DNA from: Symbiodinium natans
Taxonomy: Eukaryota; Sar; Dinophyceae; Suessiales; Symbiodiniaceae
Assembly (NCBI GenBank): GCA_905221605.1
Contig: CAJNDS010002826.1
Location: 1-64,000 of the forward strand
Direction of reading: 5' to 3'
DNA length: 64,000 nt
The notes below the pieces were generated by a model. The model was not told the DNA's origin and made no database searches. It saw only the letters and a program-made list of their open reading frames with translations. Positions 1 to 9,995 of the stretch are shown here, piece by piece. The stretch's first letter is position 1. Every line of letters starts with the position of its first letter. The position numbers and the translations under genes were made by a program.

Positions 1-123
1 TGTGTGTGTGTGTCTGTGTGTGTGTGTCTGTGTGTGTGTGTGTGTGTGTCTGTGTGTGCGTGTGTCTGTGTCTGTGTGCGTGTGTGTGTGTCTGTGTGTG
101 TGTGTCTGTGTGTGTGTGTGTGT

Positions 124-155
<32 letters not shown>

Positions 156-206
156 CTGTGTGTGTCTGTCTGTCTGTGTGTCTGTGTGTGCGTGTGCGTG
201 TGTGTG
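1..206. repeat. (TG)n microsatellite with CTG interruptions
   Basis: Nearly pure TG dinucleotide, broken at intervals by TCTG and GCG steps. It starts at the window edge, so its full length is unknown. All three forward frames stay open as Cys/Val runs, which is a composition artefact and not coding. Confidence 0.97.
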
Positions 207-786
207 GAAACAGGTATGTGCATCCTGGAAAGGCTTCACCGCCAAATCCGAGCAGAGGGGCAGAGGGGGTGTGGGGGTGGCTCTGCCCAACGAAGCTCCC
301 CCCCTGCCATGGCAGCGCCTGGACATCTGCGGATGTAGCTGGCATGCTATAACAACAAAAGTCGGGCCCTTTTCGTTTTGATCAAACCAGACCTTCCAGT
401 TTTCAGGCCGGTTGTGACATTTGTCGTGGTGTTCTACGATGGATTCAAAAATATTATTGTTCAAAACCGTGCTTGTTATGAAATGTCATGTCGTGTTTGA
501 GCACTTCCAGCATGACACAATCTTCATCAAGCAACATGCATTCTGCTCACATCACTTGCTCTCGTTCGAATCTTTTCACGTTGTGGGGAAACAGTACCGA
601 GCACGGCTAGTTGGATCTCGATCCCTCCTGTAAGACCCAAGACTGTTGTTGAGTCTCGAAATGTCCTGTGAGACACAGGGCTCCTTTCCCCTGCGAGAGG
701 AGACTACGGCTAACTCACGGTCTCTCACAAGTTCGGCCTAAGTGTGACGGCCTGAACAGGATATCCATGTGGTTCAGAACGACAGT
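207..786. other. no recognisable gene
   Basis: Unique-looking sequence between the TG microsatellite and a minus-strand ORF. Frames are short and not protein-like. No repeat, RNA gene or domain was seen. Confidence 0.6.
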
Positions 787-1032
787 TCAAGAAGTTTCTG
801 GCTGTCTCTGAGAGCTTGACGAGGCAGCTTCACTCGGTTGCTCTAAGGCAGGTGCAGGGTTCACAAACTGCCACTGAGACTGGCGAGCCGCAACAGCCTC
901 CTGTTGCCGCATCTCACGGTCTGCCATGAGGTCGTCCAATACCTCAGCCACCTTCATGAGGGAATCCATATTCAAAGAGTGAAGCCACACCCGAAAATCA
1001 TTGAGCTGATCGCGCGTCAACGACCGCGCCAT
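787..1032 (-). CDS. hypothetical small helical protein
   Basis: Minus-strand ORF of 81 codons starting at an ATG (MARSLTRDQLNDF...). I chose this ATG over an in-frame one 22 codons upstream because the protein looks natural only from here. It is rich in amphipathic helix (VAEVLDDLMADREMRQQEA) and ends in a Gln/Ser/Pro tail. I do not recognise a family. It could be a single exon, a small gag/ORF1-like fragment of a retroelement, or a chance ORF. Residue composition (balanced charged/hydrophobic, no low-complexity run in the first 60 residues) is the only support. The next 200 bp toward higher coordinates also encodes a plausible minus-strand peptide (AAGPLKGQDARKVLLEADR, about 1260-1340), so a split minus-strand gene is possible. 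Confidence 0.35.
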   Translation of the reverse strand: MARSLTRDQLNDFRVWLHSLNMDSLMKVAEVLDDLMADREMRQQEAVAARQSQWQFVNPAPALEQPSEAASSSSQRQPETS

Positions 1033-1940
1033 GAAAATGCTGAGAAAAGTACAGCGATGAAAAGAACGAGACTCGAGCCTGCATGGTCGAGCAAACAAGC
1101 GGAACTGTCACCACATGAAGTAAGGCCCGCACTAACAAGGGTTCCTGATTGTACACGCTCATTGAGCCGCCTGGTCCCTTACCGGATATTCGTGTGCACA
1201 TGAGTCCTCTCCTGACATGGTTGCAAGAACGTTTACGTTAGTCTCCAAGGGTGGCGAGGGTGGGTTTTTCGAAAACAATCTATCAGCTTCTAAGAGCACT
1301 TTCCGGGCATCCTGCCCTTTGAGAGGTCCCGCTGCGACGGGTGTATAAGTAAATACAAATCCTGCATGAACAAGCATAAAACTGATCAAGCATTAGAAAT
1401 AAGTTGTGCAAAAAGGCAAGCACTGAAACAACAATCAAATGTTTTGTTCACCACAACATTTTGATGTTGTTTCCTTTGAACAATAAAGCTCTATCTTCTC
1501 CAGGCATTCGAAGAACGATACAGGTGTTAGGCAAATCAGGTGTTAGGCAGTGAAGAGCGCGAGGGCATATGCGTCGGCCTGCACTTGCATGTGCTTCTTG
1601 TGCTTGTGATTCTACATGGTTGCATCAGTTCTGAAGGCGTGCATCCGTCATGAGTGCATTTGCAACTTTCGAGCGCAGTCTTGCATCAGTGTGTGTTTGC
1701 GGTTGGGCTTTCCCTCCTGGGCGCCCACCAACGGCGGGTTGCCGAGCCTCCGATTGGAGGTAAGTTCACCTGAAGCTTTTAGGCTGTCCCGCCTGAGGTC
1801 GTGTTTTGTCAGGCGGTCAAGCACACTATCCCCTCCCCTCTCGCCTCTCAAACTATCTTCAAAATCGCAACAGGCCCCGATGCCATTTCTTTGAATTTTC
1901 AGATCAAGCCGATCCCTGGCTCAGCCCGGCCCGCTGAGCT
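1033..1940. other. no confirmed gene
   Basis: Apart from the weak minus-strand peptide near 1260-1340, nothing recognisable. A T-rich stretch (1430-1500) precedes the SR-rich frame. No repeats of note. Confidence 0.5.
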
Positions 1941-2976
1941 ATGATTCCTGTGGCAGCTGTTCGCCAGCTGCTCGACGCTGGCGGAAACTCCTCTTCAGGA
2001 GCTTTGATGATGCCTTGGCAACCTTGGCTTCAACCGGCAGCCTTGGGAGCCACCGCCATGCCGTCTTGCTTTGATGAAAAGAAGTTGGCCAAAGCCTTGA
2101 AAAAGCAGATGGCCAAAAAGCACGATAAGAAGAAGAAGAGGTCGAAGAAATCCAGAGGCAGGACCTCTTCAAGCTCCTCCTCAGACTCATCTTCGTCCTC
2201 TTCGGAGTCTTCAAGCTCCAAAAAGAAAAAGAAGGGATCCAAGCGTCGTCGGCGTCATGAGGGTCGTCACCGAAGCCGTGCCTCCAAGCGTCGTCGACAT
2301 CATGAGGGTCGTAGCCGTAGCCGTACCTCCAAGCATCGTCGACGGCGCGCGGACAGCCGAAGCCATCCACGTGCGGCTTTGGTGCTTTCGCCTGGGCCCG
2401 GCCCTGATCCTTGTGAGGGTCAACCTGCATCGTGGAAGCTATGGGAAAGTCAAGATTCCCGTCAAACTTGGGACGCCAGCCACTCTGGCAAACAATGGAG
2501 CCACCGTGAGGACGGGAGGGGTTCCTGGTCGTGGCAACCTTCCAGCTCTTGGCAGCCCTCTGGCAACGGCAAGATCCAAAAGGGTCGTGGCAAAGGAAAA
2601 AGGTACCCCCTCCAGCGCAACTCGGACTCGGACCTGATTGAAGGATCCAAACTCAAGACGAGCAAAGCCGCGGAATGGTGGCAGCACGCCATTCAGGAAG
2701 CCATGCAGGATCACTCTCGCGATGCATCGGTCAATGAAGCAGTCAAGGACGGATCCCAGAAGCTGCTTTTCGCTGCGCAACATGCGAGGTTCACAAAAGC
2801 GCGCCTGCTCCGCATTCTTCACGGCAGAAGCCCTCAGTATGATTCTGATCCAGGCTGGAGTGCCTGGTGCTGTTGAAACAGCGCTAGTGGAAGAGTTTGA
2901 AACCACCAGGGCCATCATCATCGACATCCCACCTGAAGCCTGCGCTCCGTACACGGTTGGAGTTGATCCTCAGTAG
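1941..2976 (+). pseudogene. SR-rich basic protein frame, frameshifted
   Basis: The 311-codon frame opens with MIPVAAVRQLLDAGG, then has a Lys-rich block (residues ~45-70), a Ser/Asp/Glu run (SSSDSSSSSSES, ~73-92), and three 15-residue RS/RH/RR repeats (~101-145), as in SR-type RNA-binding or splicing proteins. A Trp/Gln/Ser-rich stretch and a short helical segment follow. Near 2805-2825 the natural reading appears to switch to the +1 frame (ILIQAGVPGAVETALVEEFE, then a stop at 2974-2976), while the original frame degenerates and stops at 2876. This looks like a single-base indel in a decaying gene, or a missed splice. SR-like low complexity is not specific, so function is not assigned. It lies immediately upstream of another broken frame with an HGT motif and may once have been part of it. 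Confidence 0.45.
2241..2370 (+). repeat. 45-bp tandem repeat, ~3 copies, inside the SR frame
   Basis: Units start at 2241, 2286 and 2331; each begins AAGC(G/A)TCGTCG and encodes a 15-residue basic RS/RH module. The unit length is a multiple of three, so the frame is kept. The third copy is partial and diverged. Confidence 0.85.
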
Positions 2977-3002
2977 ACCCCACACGGGGAAGAGCGTACA
3001 AG

Positions 3003-3560
3003 GTGAGTTTTGCTCACGGCACCGATGAGCATGGTGCCAAGTACATCCTCCGAGAGGGCCAGATTCGTCCCCTCGAGTGGACCCCGGGGGACTACCCATC
3101 ATTTGGGTTCAACTGTGTGGGTTTTCAGGGCTCGTTGGACGAGCCGTCCATGATTTCCCGCCTGTGTGAGAAAGGCTTTCAGATTGGAAGGGCCAGCAGA
3201 GCTTCCTCTTCCTGGGCACTTTCTGTCGTGTTTTGGACCACGGAAGCTGCTCCGCAGGAGGAACTTGGCGTTCCCAATCAATCTGCAGGAAGAAACTTGC
3301 CTGCCGATATGAAGGGATGTGGGCCTTGCACCCTGGCCACTGTTTGCTCAGCAAGTTTGTGTATCTCCGTCCTTCCTTGGGCGACAATGTCTTTCGCAGT
3401 TGCAAAGCAAGATTCACTCGCGGTGAGCCTGCACAAATAGCATCTGCCGACAGACACTGCGTTTTAAAGATCCTTCACACCTTTGTGAACCTTCTCGTAT
3501 ATATCCGGGGTCATCGAGCGGGTGCCATATTGCGCCGCCGGGCTGAACTGGCGACGGAAA
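3003..3560 (+). pseudogene. broken frame with HGT...SFGF motif
   Basis: The first frame reads FAHGTDEHGAKYILREGQIR, then PGDYPSFGF and DEPSMISRLCEKGFQIGRAS; beyond about 3290 a second frame takes over (CRYEGMWALHPGHCLL). The HGT start plus an I..EG.IRP segment is reminiscent of folds that grip an NAD-like ligand (ADP-ribosyltransferase/KptA-like), but I see no complete catalytic set, so that is only a resemblance. At least one frameshift and no clear start codon mark it as a relic or an incompletely defined exon. It sits 30 bp after the stop of the SR-rich frame on the same strand. Confidence 0.35.
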
Positions 3561-3582
3561 AACCACGCTGACTTAACCTGCT

Positions 3583-3825
3583 GCGTTCGGGTGGACCCGA
3601 CGCAGGGGGGCGGGGTGGTTGACAGGCGTTGCCGTGTCTTCGACCCGCGGCCTCAAGTAGCTGTGCTCGGGTGTACCCGGTGCAGAGGGGGAGGGGCGGT
3701 TGACGGGCATCGCTGCGTCTTCTGCCCGCGACCTCGATAGAGAGTAGCTGTACTCGGGTGTACCCGGTGCAGAGGGGAAGGGGCGGTTGACGGGCAGCCC
3801 GCGACCCGCGACCTCGATGGGGAAA
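3583..3825. repeat. ~80-86-bp tandem repeat, three copies
   Basis: Three successive units start near 3583, 3665 and 3751. Each reads CGGGTG(G/T)ACCCG(A/G)(C/T)GCAG..GGGG, then CGGTTGAC(G/A)GGC, then CCGCG(A/G)CCTC. The middle and last units are closest to each other. No coding frame is consistent across all three. Confidence 0.85.
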
Positions 3826-6800
3826 CGCCTCTCACTCGAGTGACTGGCAAGCGTCGCAAGCCTTCTCGCGATGAAGCCATGAACGGGCCCGAGGCTCTTG
3901 TTGTGTTGCGCCCAGCAGGAGCGTCTGTGTCCCTTTGAGTCATTGAAGTGCCGCGCGTTGCTTTTGTACGAGTGTTTGCTCGTCAATGTAAAAGACGCTC
4001 AACTTAGTATGCGCCTCCTACGATTCAGTGATTCAGTACATGTTACACACGTATCTCTAGGCTCGAGCTCAGTCCGAACGAACCATTCATCCTCAGACGA
4101 CTGTCTGACCTTGATAGATTGCCGACATGCAGCCCCAGAATCCCAGGCCTGGTGTCGCACTTTATGCCGACACATCATCCCTTTCAGTACAAACCACCCC
4201 CGCCCCCCCCGCCCATGACACCGCACGAGCAAGCAAAGAACGGCTTTCCCGCCGCCCCCACCACACCTTCCTGGGGCTTATTGCCGGCGCCAGAAATGGT
4301 CCATTTCGAGCTTTCCAACCAGCTCCCGTGTACCAAGCGTGGGACATCAGACTCCGACGCACCAGTTTCCTGGCTGACAGAGGGCCCGCAAGTTGCCCGC
4401 CGAGTTCAAGACCACGCCTCCCCATTACGACTCCAACGTCAAGTTTAGCCTTGACTTGCCAAACCCGAGTCAACCCAACCGAGGCAGCCCAGCACAATCC
4501 AAGGCATCAAGAATGTCCCATTCTCAACCTCGCGCACTGCAACTGGTCTTCGTATTGGAGCAGAATGCTCGCGCATGGAAAGTTTTTTTTTCAGATTTTG
4601 TGTGTGAGGGAAGTGGTCGATGTCATGTTCTTTGGTGACCTCCAACCAGGCTTTGAGAAAGCGAAAGATCAACTTTGGATCAAGTTGCTGCAACGTATGC
4701 CACCGAGGCTGGACACCAGTTGAACAGAAAGACCAACCTCACCCAGCTTGCTGAGCACATCGCCGTCTGGATGTCGGAATTCAAAACCGACACTCCAACA
4801 GCAACAGCAGCAACAAGCTGAAAAGGACGCCAGGATTCAAACACACACAACCCTAGCCGCGTGCATCTGTTTTGGACCGATTGCACAACAGTGGCGCGAG
4901 TCTTGCTCCATGGCAAAGACCCTTCACACACAGGCAAATTGAAAGGCTGAACACTCAAGTGCGCAACGCAACATGCTCAAGTGTGTAACACGCGCACGGG
5001 CGGCCAGTGTGCGGAGCATGCGAGGGGGTTTCGGGCGGTAGCGCAAGCAACCAGAGCTCGCAGATTGACGTCCACCATTTCCACTCCACCTCCAACACCG
5101 CTTTGTTTTGCCGTTTCGGCTTTGTTTAAGCAGAACAAGCACGCGGTGTGGTGGGATTGTTGCAACAAGGTTGCGCTTAAAGAATTTTCTGGTATTGGAT
5201 GCCAAGTTGAAAAGCGGTTGCCAAAGTTGGAGCAAAGAGCGAAATAGGCGCTGTTTTGCTGAAAACAAGCCTTCTTCCATGCTCCAAAGCCTCCACGTAG
5301 TTTCTTTTTCGAACCCGCACTTATCAAAGCAAGTTCTGTCCGTCGAGTAGGAACATGTTCCATTCCATGCCGAATATTGGATTGCAAAAAAAAGTAGCAA
5401 TACCTGTTTCCAAACGCAGAGCGCAATCTTGGTGGAATAAATCTTCTCGCGGTGCAGCTGCACGGTTTTGTGCTTTCTCGCGGCTTCTTGCACATTGGTT
5501 GCCGTGGAGCCCAAATAGAACATGTGATTTTTTAACTGGATTGGTGGCAAAACCGTGGTGATGTAGACAATGATTTGAAACTGTTTGATTGGCTGCATGG
5601 AGAATTGCACGCATCTGCAGTTGATTCTTTGCAGAATTCTGTTTGTGACGTTCAACGGCCTGCATCCATGCAGCTCTGTGGCGACACATTGAGTGTCAAA
5701 TGAAGGCAAAAGAACGGCAGGACCGGAAGGTTCTCTCCATGCGCAAGACCCAGTTCTTAATGCACTTGAGCAACTGTAAGAACTTTACTTGCATGCACTG
5801 TCAAGTTCCCACTGGCTGACCACCATGGGGCGCGCGCTGGCCTTTCTTTTGCTGCAGGCTTGAGTGAGGGTTTGACTGCTGTCTGGTAGTCTTTCCCCTT
5901 GGAATCGGTAGCTGCTGCTACTCGCAGGCTTCCTCCCTGAGAAGCTTGGGCGCACTTGGGAATGTGGTCAGACTGGTAATAAAGCCGCAAGTTGTGTTGG
6001 CTGTTGCTTGGGACTGCTCCACTGGCTGACCACCGTGGGGCGCGTGCTGGCTTGCCTCTCCTCTGGGAAAGTTGGCCAATTTGTACCTTCCCTTTTTGCT
6101 CTTGTGTGCCTGGTACCTGACCGTGTTGGCCGGTAACTTCGCTGTCCTTCTTCGATTTCCGTGCTAACCTTCTTTGGTTTTGATGATCTGGCAAACCCTC
6201 GCGTTTTGCGACCCCCCCGCATGCTCTGCGCTGCTCGATTTTACCTGGATTTCTGCGACGACCTCGAGTACTGAGCGCGGGGGACACATAGACGTTTGGT
6301 GCTTTGGTCTTGCGGGTTGCTGCGGGTTGGTGGTTGCGTTTTGTGGTGGTTTTGGTGTGTGTTTGCTTTGGTTTTCGCACCTGCTCTGTTTCACCCCTAG
6401 TGTTGAGACCCACAAGAACGGCCTACTGCGCTGCTAATGTAGTAAAGAGGCGTCGGTCCAAAAAAAAGAAGCCATAAAAGAAAAGACATTGATATCCAAC
6501 CTTTCGCAAGACAGCACGCAGTGCGCAGTTCTACGCATGCAGCACACATAGACAGCGCAGGATGCCTTCTCGTGTTTCTTGATGTCGCAACACTCACTAC
6601 CTACACGCAGCAACAGTGCAAAACAACAGACATGCAGCGCACGAACACGAGCACATACACACAGTGCGGGATGTCTTCAACCCTTCATTGACGTCTTCGC
6701 GCCCCATGACGTCCAGATCGGACATCGCCCAAACATGTTACATTTGACAGCAGCTGATCACTTCCCACAGAGAGACGAGTCTGAGCGCAGGACTGGTCAC

Positions 6801-6846
6801 CTTCCCTCCCAAACGACATCTCTTTTTTTCCCGGTCCACTGCATGG
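3826..6846. other. no recognised gene; several chance ORFs
   Basis: Open stretches on both strands (for example minus 4924-5709, 261 codons, and plus 4127-4723) overlap each other and have no domain, no conserved motif and Cys/Trp/Ser-heavy composition, so I do not call them. The part from about 5080 to 5700 is noticeably more AT-rich than its surroundings. One dispersed direct repeat lies at 5809/6019 (listed separately). Confidence 0.45.
5809..6052. repeat. 34-bp direct repeat, two copies 210 bp apart
   Basis: CCACTGGCTGACCACC(A/G)TGG and the following GGCGCG(C/T)GCTGG occur at 5809-5842 and 6019-6052 with two mismatches. Same orientation. Confidence 0.8.
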
Positions 6847-7455
6847 CTGGTATTTGCCATGGTTTGGAACCAGCGAATTCGGGGACCATGGTATTTGCGA
6901 TGGTTTTGGAAGCAGCGAATTCGGGGACCATTGTTTTTGCGATGCTTTTGGAAACAGCGAATTCGGGGACCATAGTATTTGCGACGCTTTTGGAACCAGC
7001 GAATTCGGGGACCATGGTATTTGCGATGGTTTTGGAACCAGCCACGGAAGCTTCTTGCGATGGTTTTGGAAACAGCGAATTCGGGGACCATGGTGGTATT
7101 TGCGATGCTTTTGGAACCAGCGAATTCGGGGACCATGGTGTTTGCGATGCTTTTGGAAGCAGCGAATTCGGGGACTATGTTATTTGCGATGCGTTTGGAA
7201 CCAGCGAACTCGGGGACCATGGTATTTGCGATGGTTTTGGAAACAGTGAATTCGGGGACCATGGTATTTGCGATGGTTTGGAAACAGCGAATTGGGGACC
7301 ATGGTATTTGCGATGCTTTTGGAAGCAGCGAATTCGGGGACCATGGTATTTGCCATGTGTTTGGAACCAGCGAATTCGGGGAGCATGGCGTGGTATTTGC
7401 GATGGTTTTATGGAAACAGCGAATTCGGGGACCATGGTATTTGCGATGCGGTGTT
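6847..7455. repeat. 42-bp minisatellite array, ~14 units
   Basis: The unit contains GAATTCGGGGACCATGG, then TATTTGCGATG(C/G)TTTTGGAA and a variable base before CAGC. It holds an EcoRI and an NcoI motif in most copies. Because 42 is a multiple of three and the unit lacks stops, several forward and reverse frames stay open for hundreds of codons; these are not evidence of protein coding. One unit (about 7038-7052) is replaced by a motif belonging to the neighbouring 61-bp array. Confidence 0.95.
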
Positions 7456-8098
7456 TTCAGACGCCCAGGGCGTCCGCGGCGTACCACGTCTGTACTACAA
7501 AAAGTCGACTTTCCAGCCACGGAAGCTCCGCGTGTCCGCGGCGTATTACGTTTTGTACTACAAAAGTCGACTGTCCAGCCACGGAAGCTCCAGGTGTCCC
7601 CGGCGTATTTTTCGTCTGTACCACGGAAGCTCCGTGTGTCCGCGGCGTACTACATTTTGCTACAATAAGTCGACTTTTCAGCCACGGAAGCTCCGGGTGT
7701 CCCCGGCGTACTGTACGTCTGTACTACAAAAGCCGACTTTCCAGCCACGGAAGCTCCGCGTGTCCGCGGCGTACTACGTTTGTACTACAAAAGTCGACTT
7801 TCCAGCCACGGCAGCTCCGGGTGTCCCCGGCGTACTACATTTGTACTACAAAAGTCGACTTTCCAGCCGCGGAAGCTCCGCGTGTCCGCGCCGTACTACG
7901 TTTGTGCTACAAGAGTCGACTTTCCCGCCACGGACGCTCCGGATGTCCGCGGCGTACTACTTTTGTACTACCCTATGTCGACTTTCCTGCCACGGAAGCA
8001 CCGGGCGTCCCGGTGTACTACATTTGTACTAGAAAAGTCGACTTTCTAGCCACAGAAGTCCCCGGCGTACTACGTCTGTGCTACAAACGTCGACAAAA
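7456..8098. repeat. 61-bp minisatellite array, ~11 units
   Basis: The unit begins GTCGACTTTCCAGCCACGGA, continues AGCTCC and ends TACTACGTTTGTACTACAAAA. Two variants alternate: one with CGCGTGTCCGCGGCG and one with CGGGTGTCCCCGGCG, over roughly copies 2 to 8, giving a ~122-bp higher-order repeat. Later copies (7920-8090) are more diverged. No protein frame is plausible. Confidence 0.95.
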
Positions 8099-8261
8099 AC
8101 GCAAAAACACAACGGTTTTGGCACCGCGACGTTACGTTTGTGTGTAAAAAAACGCAAAAACACGACGGTTTTGGCACCGCGCCAACGCCGAAACCCGCAG
8201 AGGGTTGACGCGGAAATCAAGAAACGTAAAAAAAACGACGGTTTTAGCGCCGCGACCACGC
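8090..8261. repeat. degenerate ~55-60-bp repeat, about three copies
   Basis: Copies of a module with AAAAACAC(A/G)ACGGTTTTGG and CACCGCG recur from 8098, 8155 and 8226. The last copy also forms the left arm of a 67-bp inverted repeat (8195-8261). Confidence 0.8.
8195..8261 (+). repeat. inverted repeat, left arm (67 bp)
   Basis: Starts CCGCAGAGGGTTG and runs through AATCAAGAAACGTAAAAAAA to CGCCGCGACCACGC. Its reverse complement is found at 8884-8950 with only a few mismatches and a single-base indel. The two arms enclose the 14-bp array. Confidence 0.92.
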
Positions 8262-8321
8262 AGAAACCCGCAGAGGGCCACGCCGAAACACTTCGATGCA
8301 AAAATGGCAGTTTTGAGTTGC

Positions 8322-8400
8322 TTGCTTGGCACATCTCGTGTCGATTGTTTTCTTTGTTTTGTGTATTTTCTCACTAAAAGCTCGTGTCAATTTTTTCCCC
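8322..8400 (+). repeat. ~80-bp dispersed direct repeat, copy 1
   Basis: TTGCTTGGCACATCTCGTGT through TTTGTGTATTTTCTCACT, then AAAGCTCGTGTC and a T-rich end. A second copy in the same orientation is at 9248-9330. The pair brackets the inverted-repeat and 14-bp-array block. Confidence 0.9.
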
Positions 8401-8449
8401 AAAAGCATCGCGAAGGGTTCTTCCGTGCGGAGCTCTGACCCAACAACGT

Positions 8450-8793
8450 AGAGTGAAGTGCACAGAGTGAAGCGCATAGAGAAGTGCATGGAGTCAAGTG
8501 CATGGAGTGAAGTGCATAGAGTCAAGCATGGAGTGACGTGCATAGAGTGAAGTGCATAGAGTCAAGTGCATAGAGTGAAGTGCATAGAGGGCATAGAGTG
8601 AATTGCATAGAGTGAAGTGCATAGAGTCAAGTGCATAGAGTGAAGTGCATAGAGGGCATAGAGTGAATTGCATAGAGTGAAGTGCATAGAGTGAAGTGTA
8701 GAGTGAATTGCATAGAGTGAAGTGCATAGAGTGAAGTGCATAGAGTGAAGTGCAGAGTGAAGTGCATAGAGTGAATTGCATAGAGTGAAGTGG
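8450..8793. repeat. 14-bp tandem array, ~24 units
   Basis: Consensus AGAGTGAAGTGCAT, with variants GTCAAG, GTGAATTG and GGGCAT interspersed. A ~70-bp sub-block (containing AGAGGGCATAGAGTGAATTG) is itself duplicated at about 8585 and 8650, so the array grew at two scales. Confidence 0.95.
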
Positions 8794-8883
8794 AAGTTTC
8801 AAGAAATTAGTAGACCTTCGTACCTTGTCCAAGATTTCTAAATTGAAATTACTCTTTCTAAGGTGGCGGGCTGGGTTGACATC

Positions 8884-8950
8884 GCGTGGTCGCGGCGCAA
8901 AACCGTCGTTTTTTTTACGTTTCTTGATTTGCGCGGACAACCCTCTGCGG
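8884..8950 (-). repeat. inverted repeat, right arm (67 bp)
   Basis: Starts GCGTGGTCGCGGCGCAAAAC and ends CAACCCTCTGCGG; reverse complement of 8195-8261. Loop between arms is about 620 bp and holds the first direct-repeat copy and the 14-bp array. Confidence 0.92.
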
Positions 8951-9247
8951 ACTGCCAAAAATGAGCTCAAAATAATTAGGCGTCAAGGGATTTTCACACT
9001 TCGACACAAAAGCAAGCCCACAGGCCTCTTGATCGTCAATGTAATCGCAGTCTCGCTTTCAGCTTCCGCGAGAACTCGCGAGGGTATCCGGTCGACAAGA
9101 ACCCACGTGTCAGCGCCTTGCAAAAGGGCAAAGTGAACACTGCAGATCTAAGTGGGTGCGTTTTCGGTGCAGAGACCCATTATCATTATGCCTCTTCCAT
9201 CAAAGGGAGGCGGCAATGATGACATATCAGCGCCTTCTCTGCATTAC
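8951..9247. other. short unique spacer
   Basis: About 300 bp between the inverted repeat and the second direct-repeat copy. No gene or repeat seen. Confidence 0.5.
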
Positions 9248-9330
9248 TGCTTGGCACATCTCGTGTCGATTTCTTTTTCTTGTTTTGTGCATTTTCTCAC
9301 TGAAAGCTCGTGTCGATTTTTTTCTCATTT
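9248..9330 (+). repeat. ~80-bp dispersed direct repeat, copy 2
   Basis: TGCTTGGCACATCTCGTGTC through TTTTGTGCATTTTCTCACTG and AAAGCTCGTGTCGAT; same strand as 8322-8400 with scattered differences. It directly abuts the GTC/GTG repeat block. Confidence 0.9.
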
Positions 9331-9345
9331 TTGCCTACAGAGCCT

Positions 9346-9994
<649 letters not shown>

Positions 9995-9995
<1 letters not shown>

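Noticed and set aside
4924..5709. 261-codon minus-strand ORF
   Set aside because: Two other minus-strand frames are also open over the same stretch; composition is not protein-like.
7456..8098. CRISPR array
   Set aside because: The 61-bp units are contiguous tandem repeats with no unique spacers, and the genome is eukaryotic.
6579..8147. 522-codon plus-strand ORF and overlapping long ORFs in other frames and on the minus strand
   Set aside because: They run through the 42-bp and 61-bp arrays. The 42-bp unit is a multiple of three without stops in several frames, so openness is automatic; the ORF also spans two unrelated satellites.
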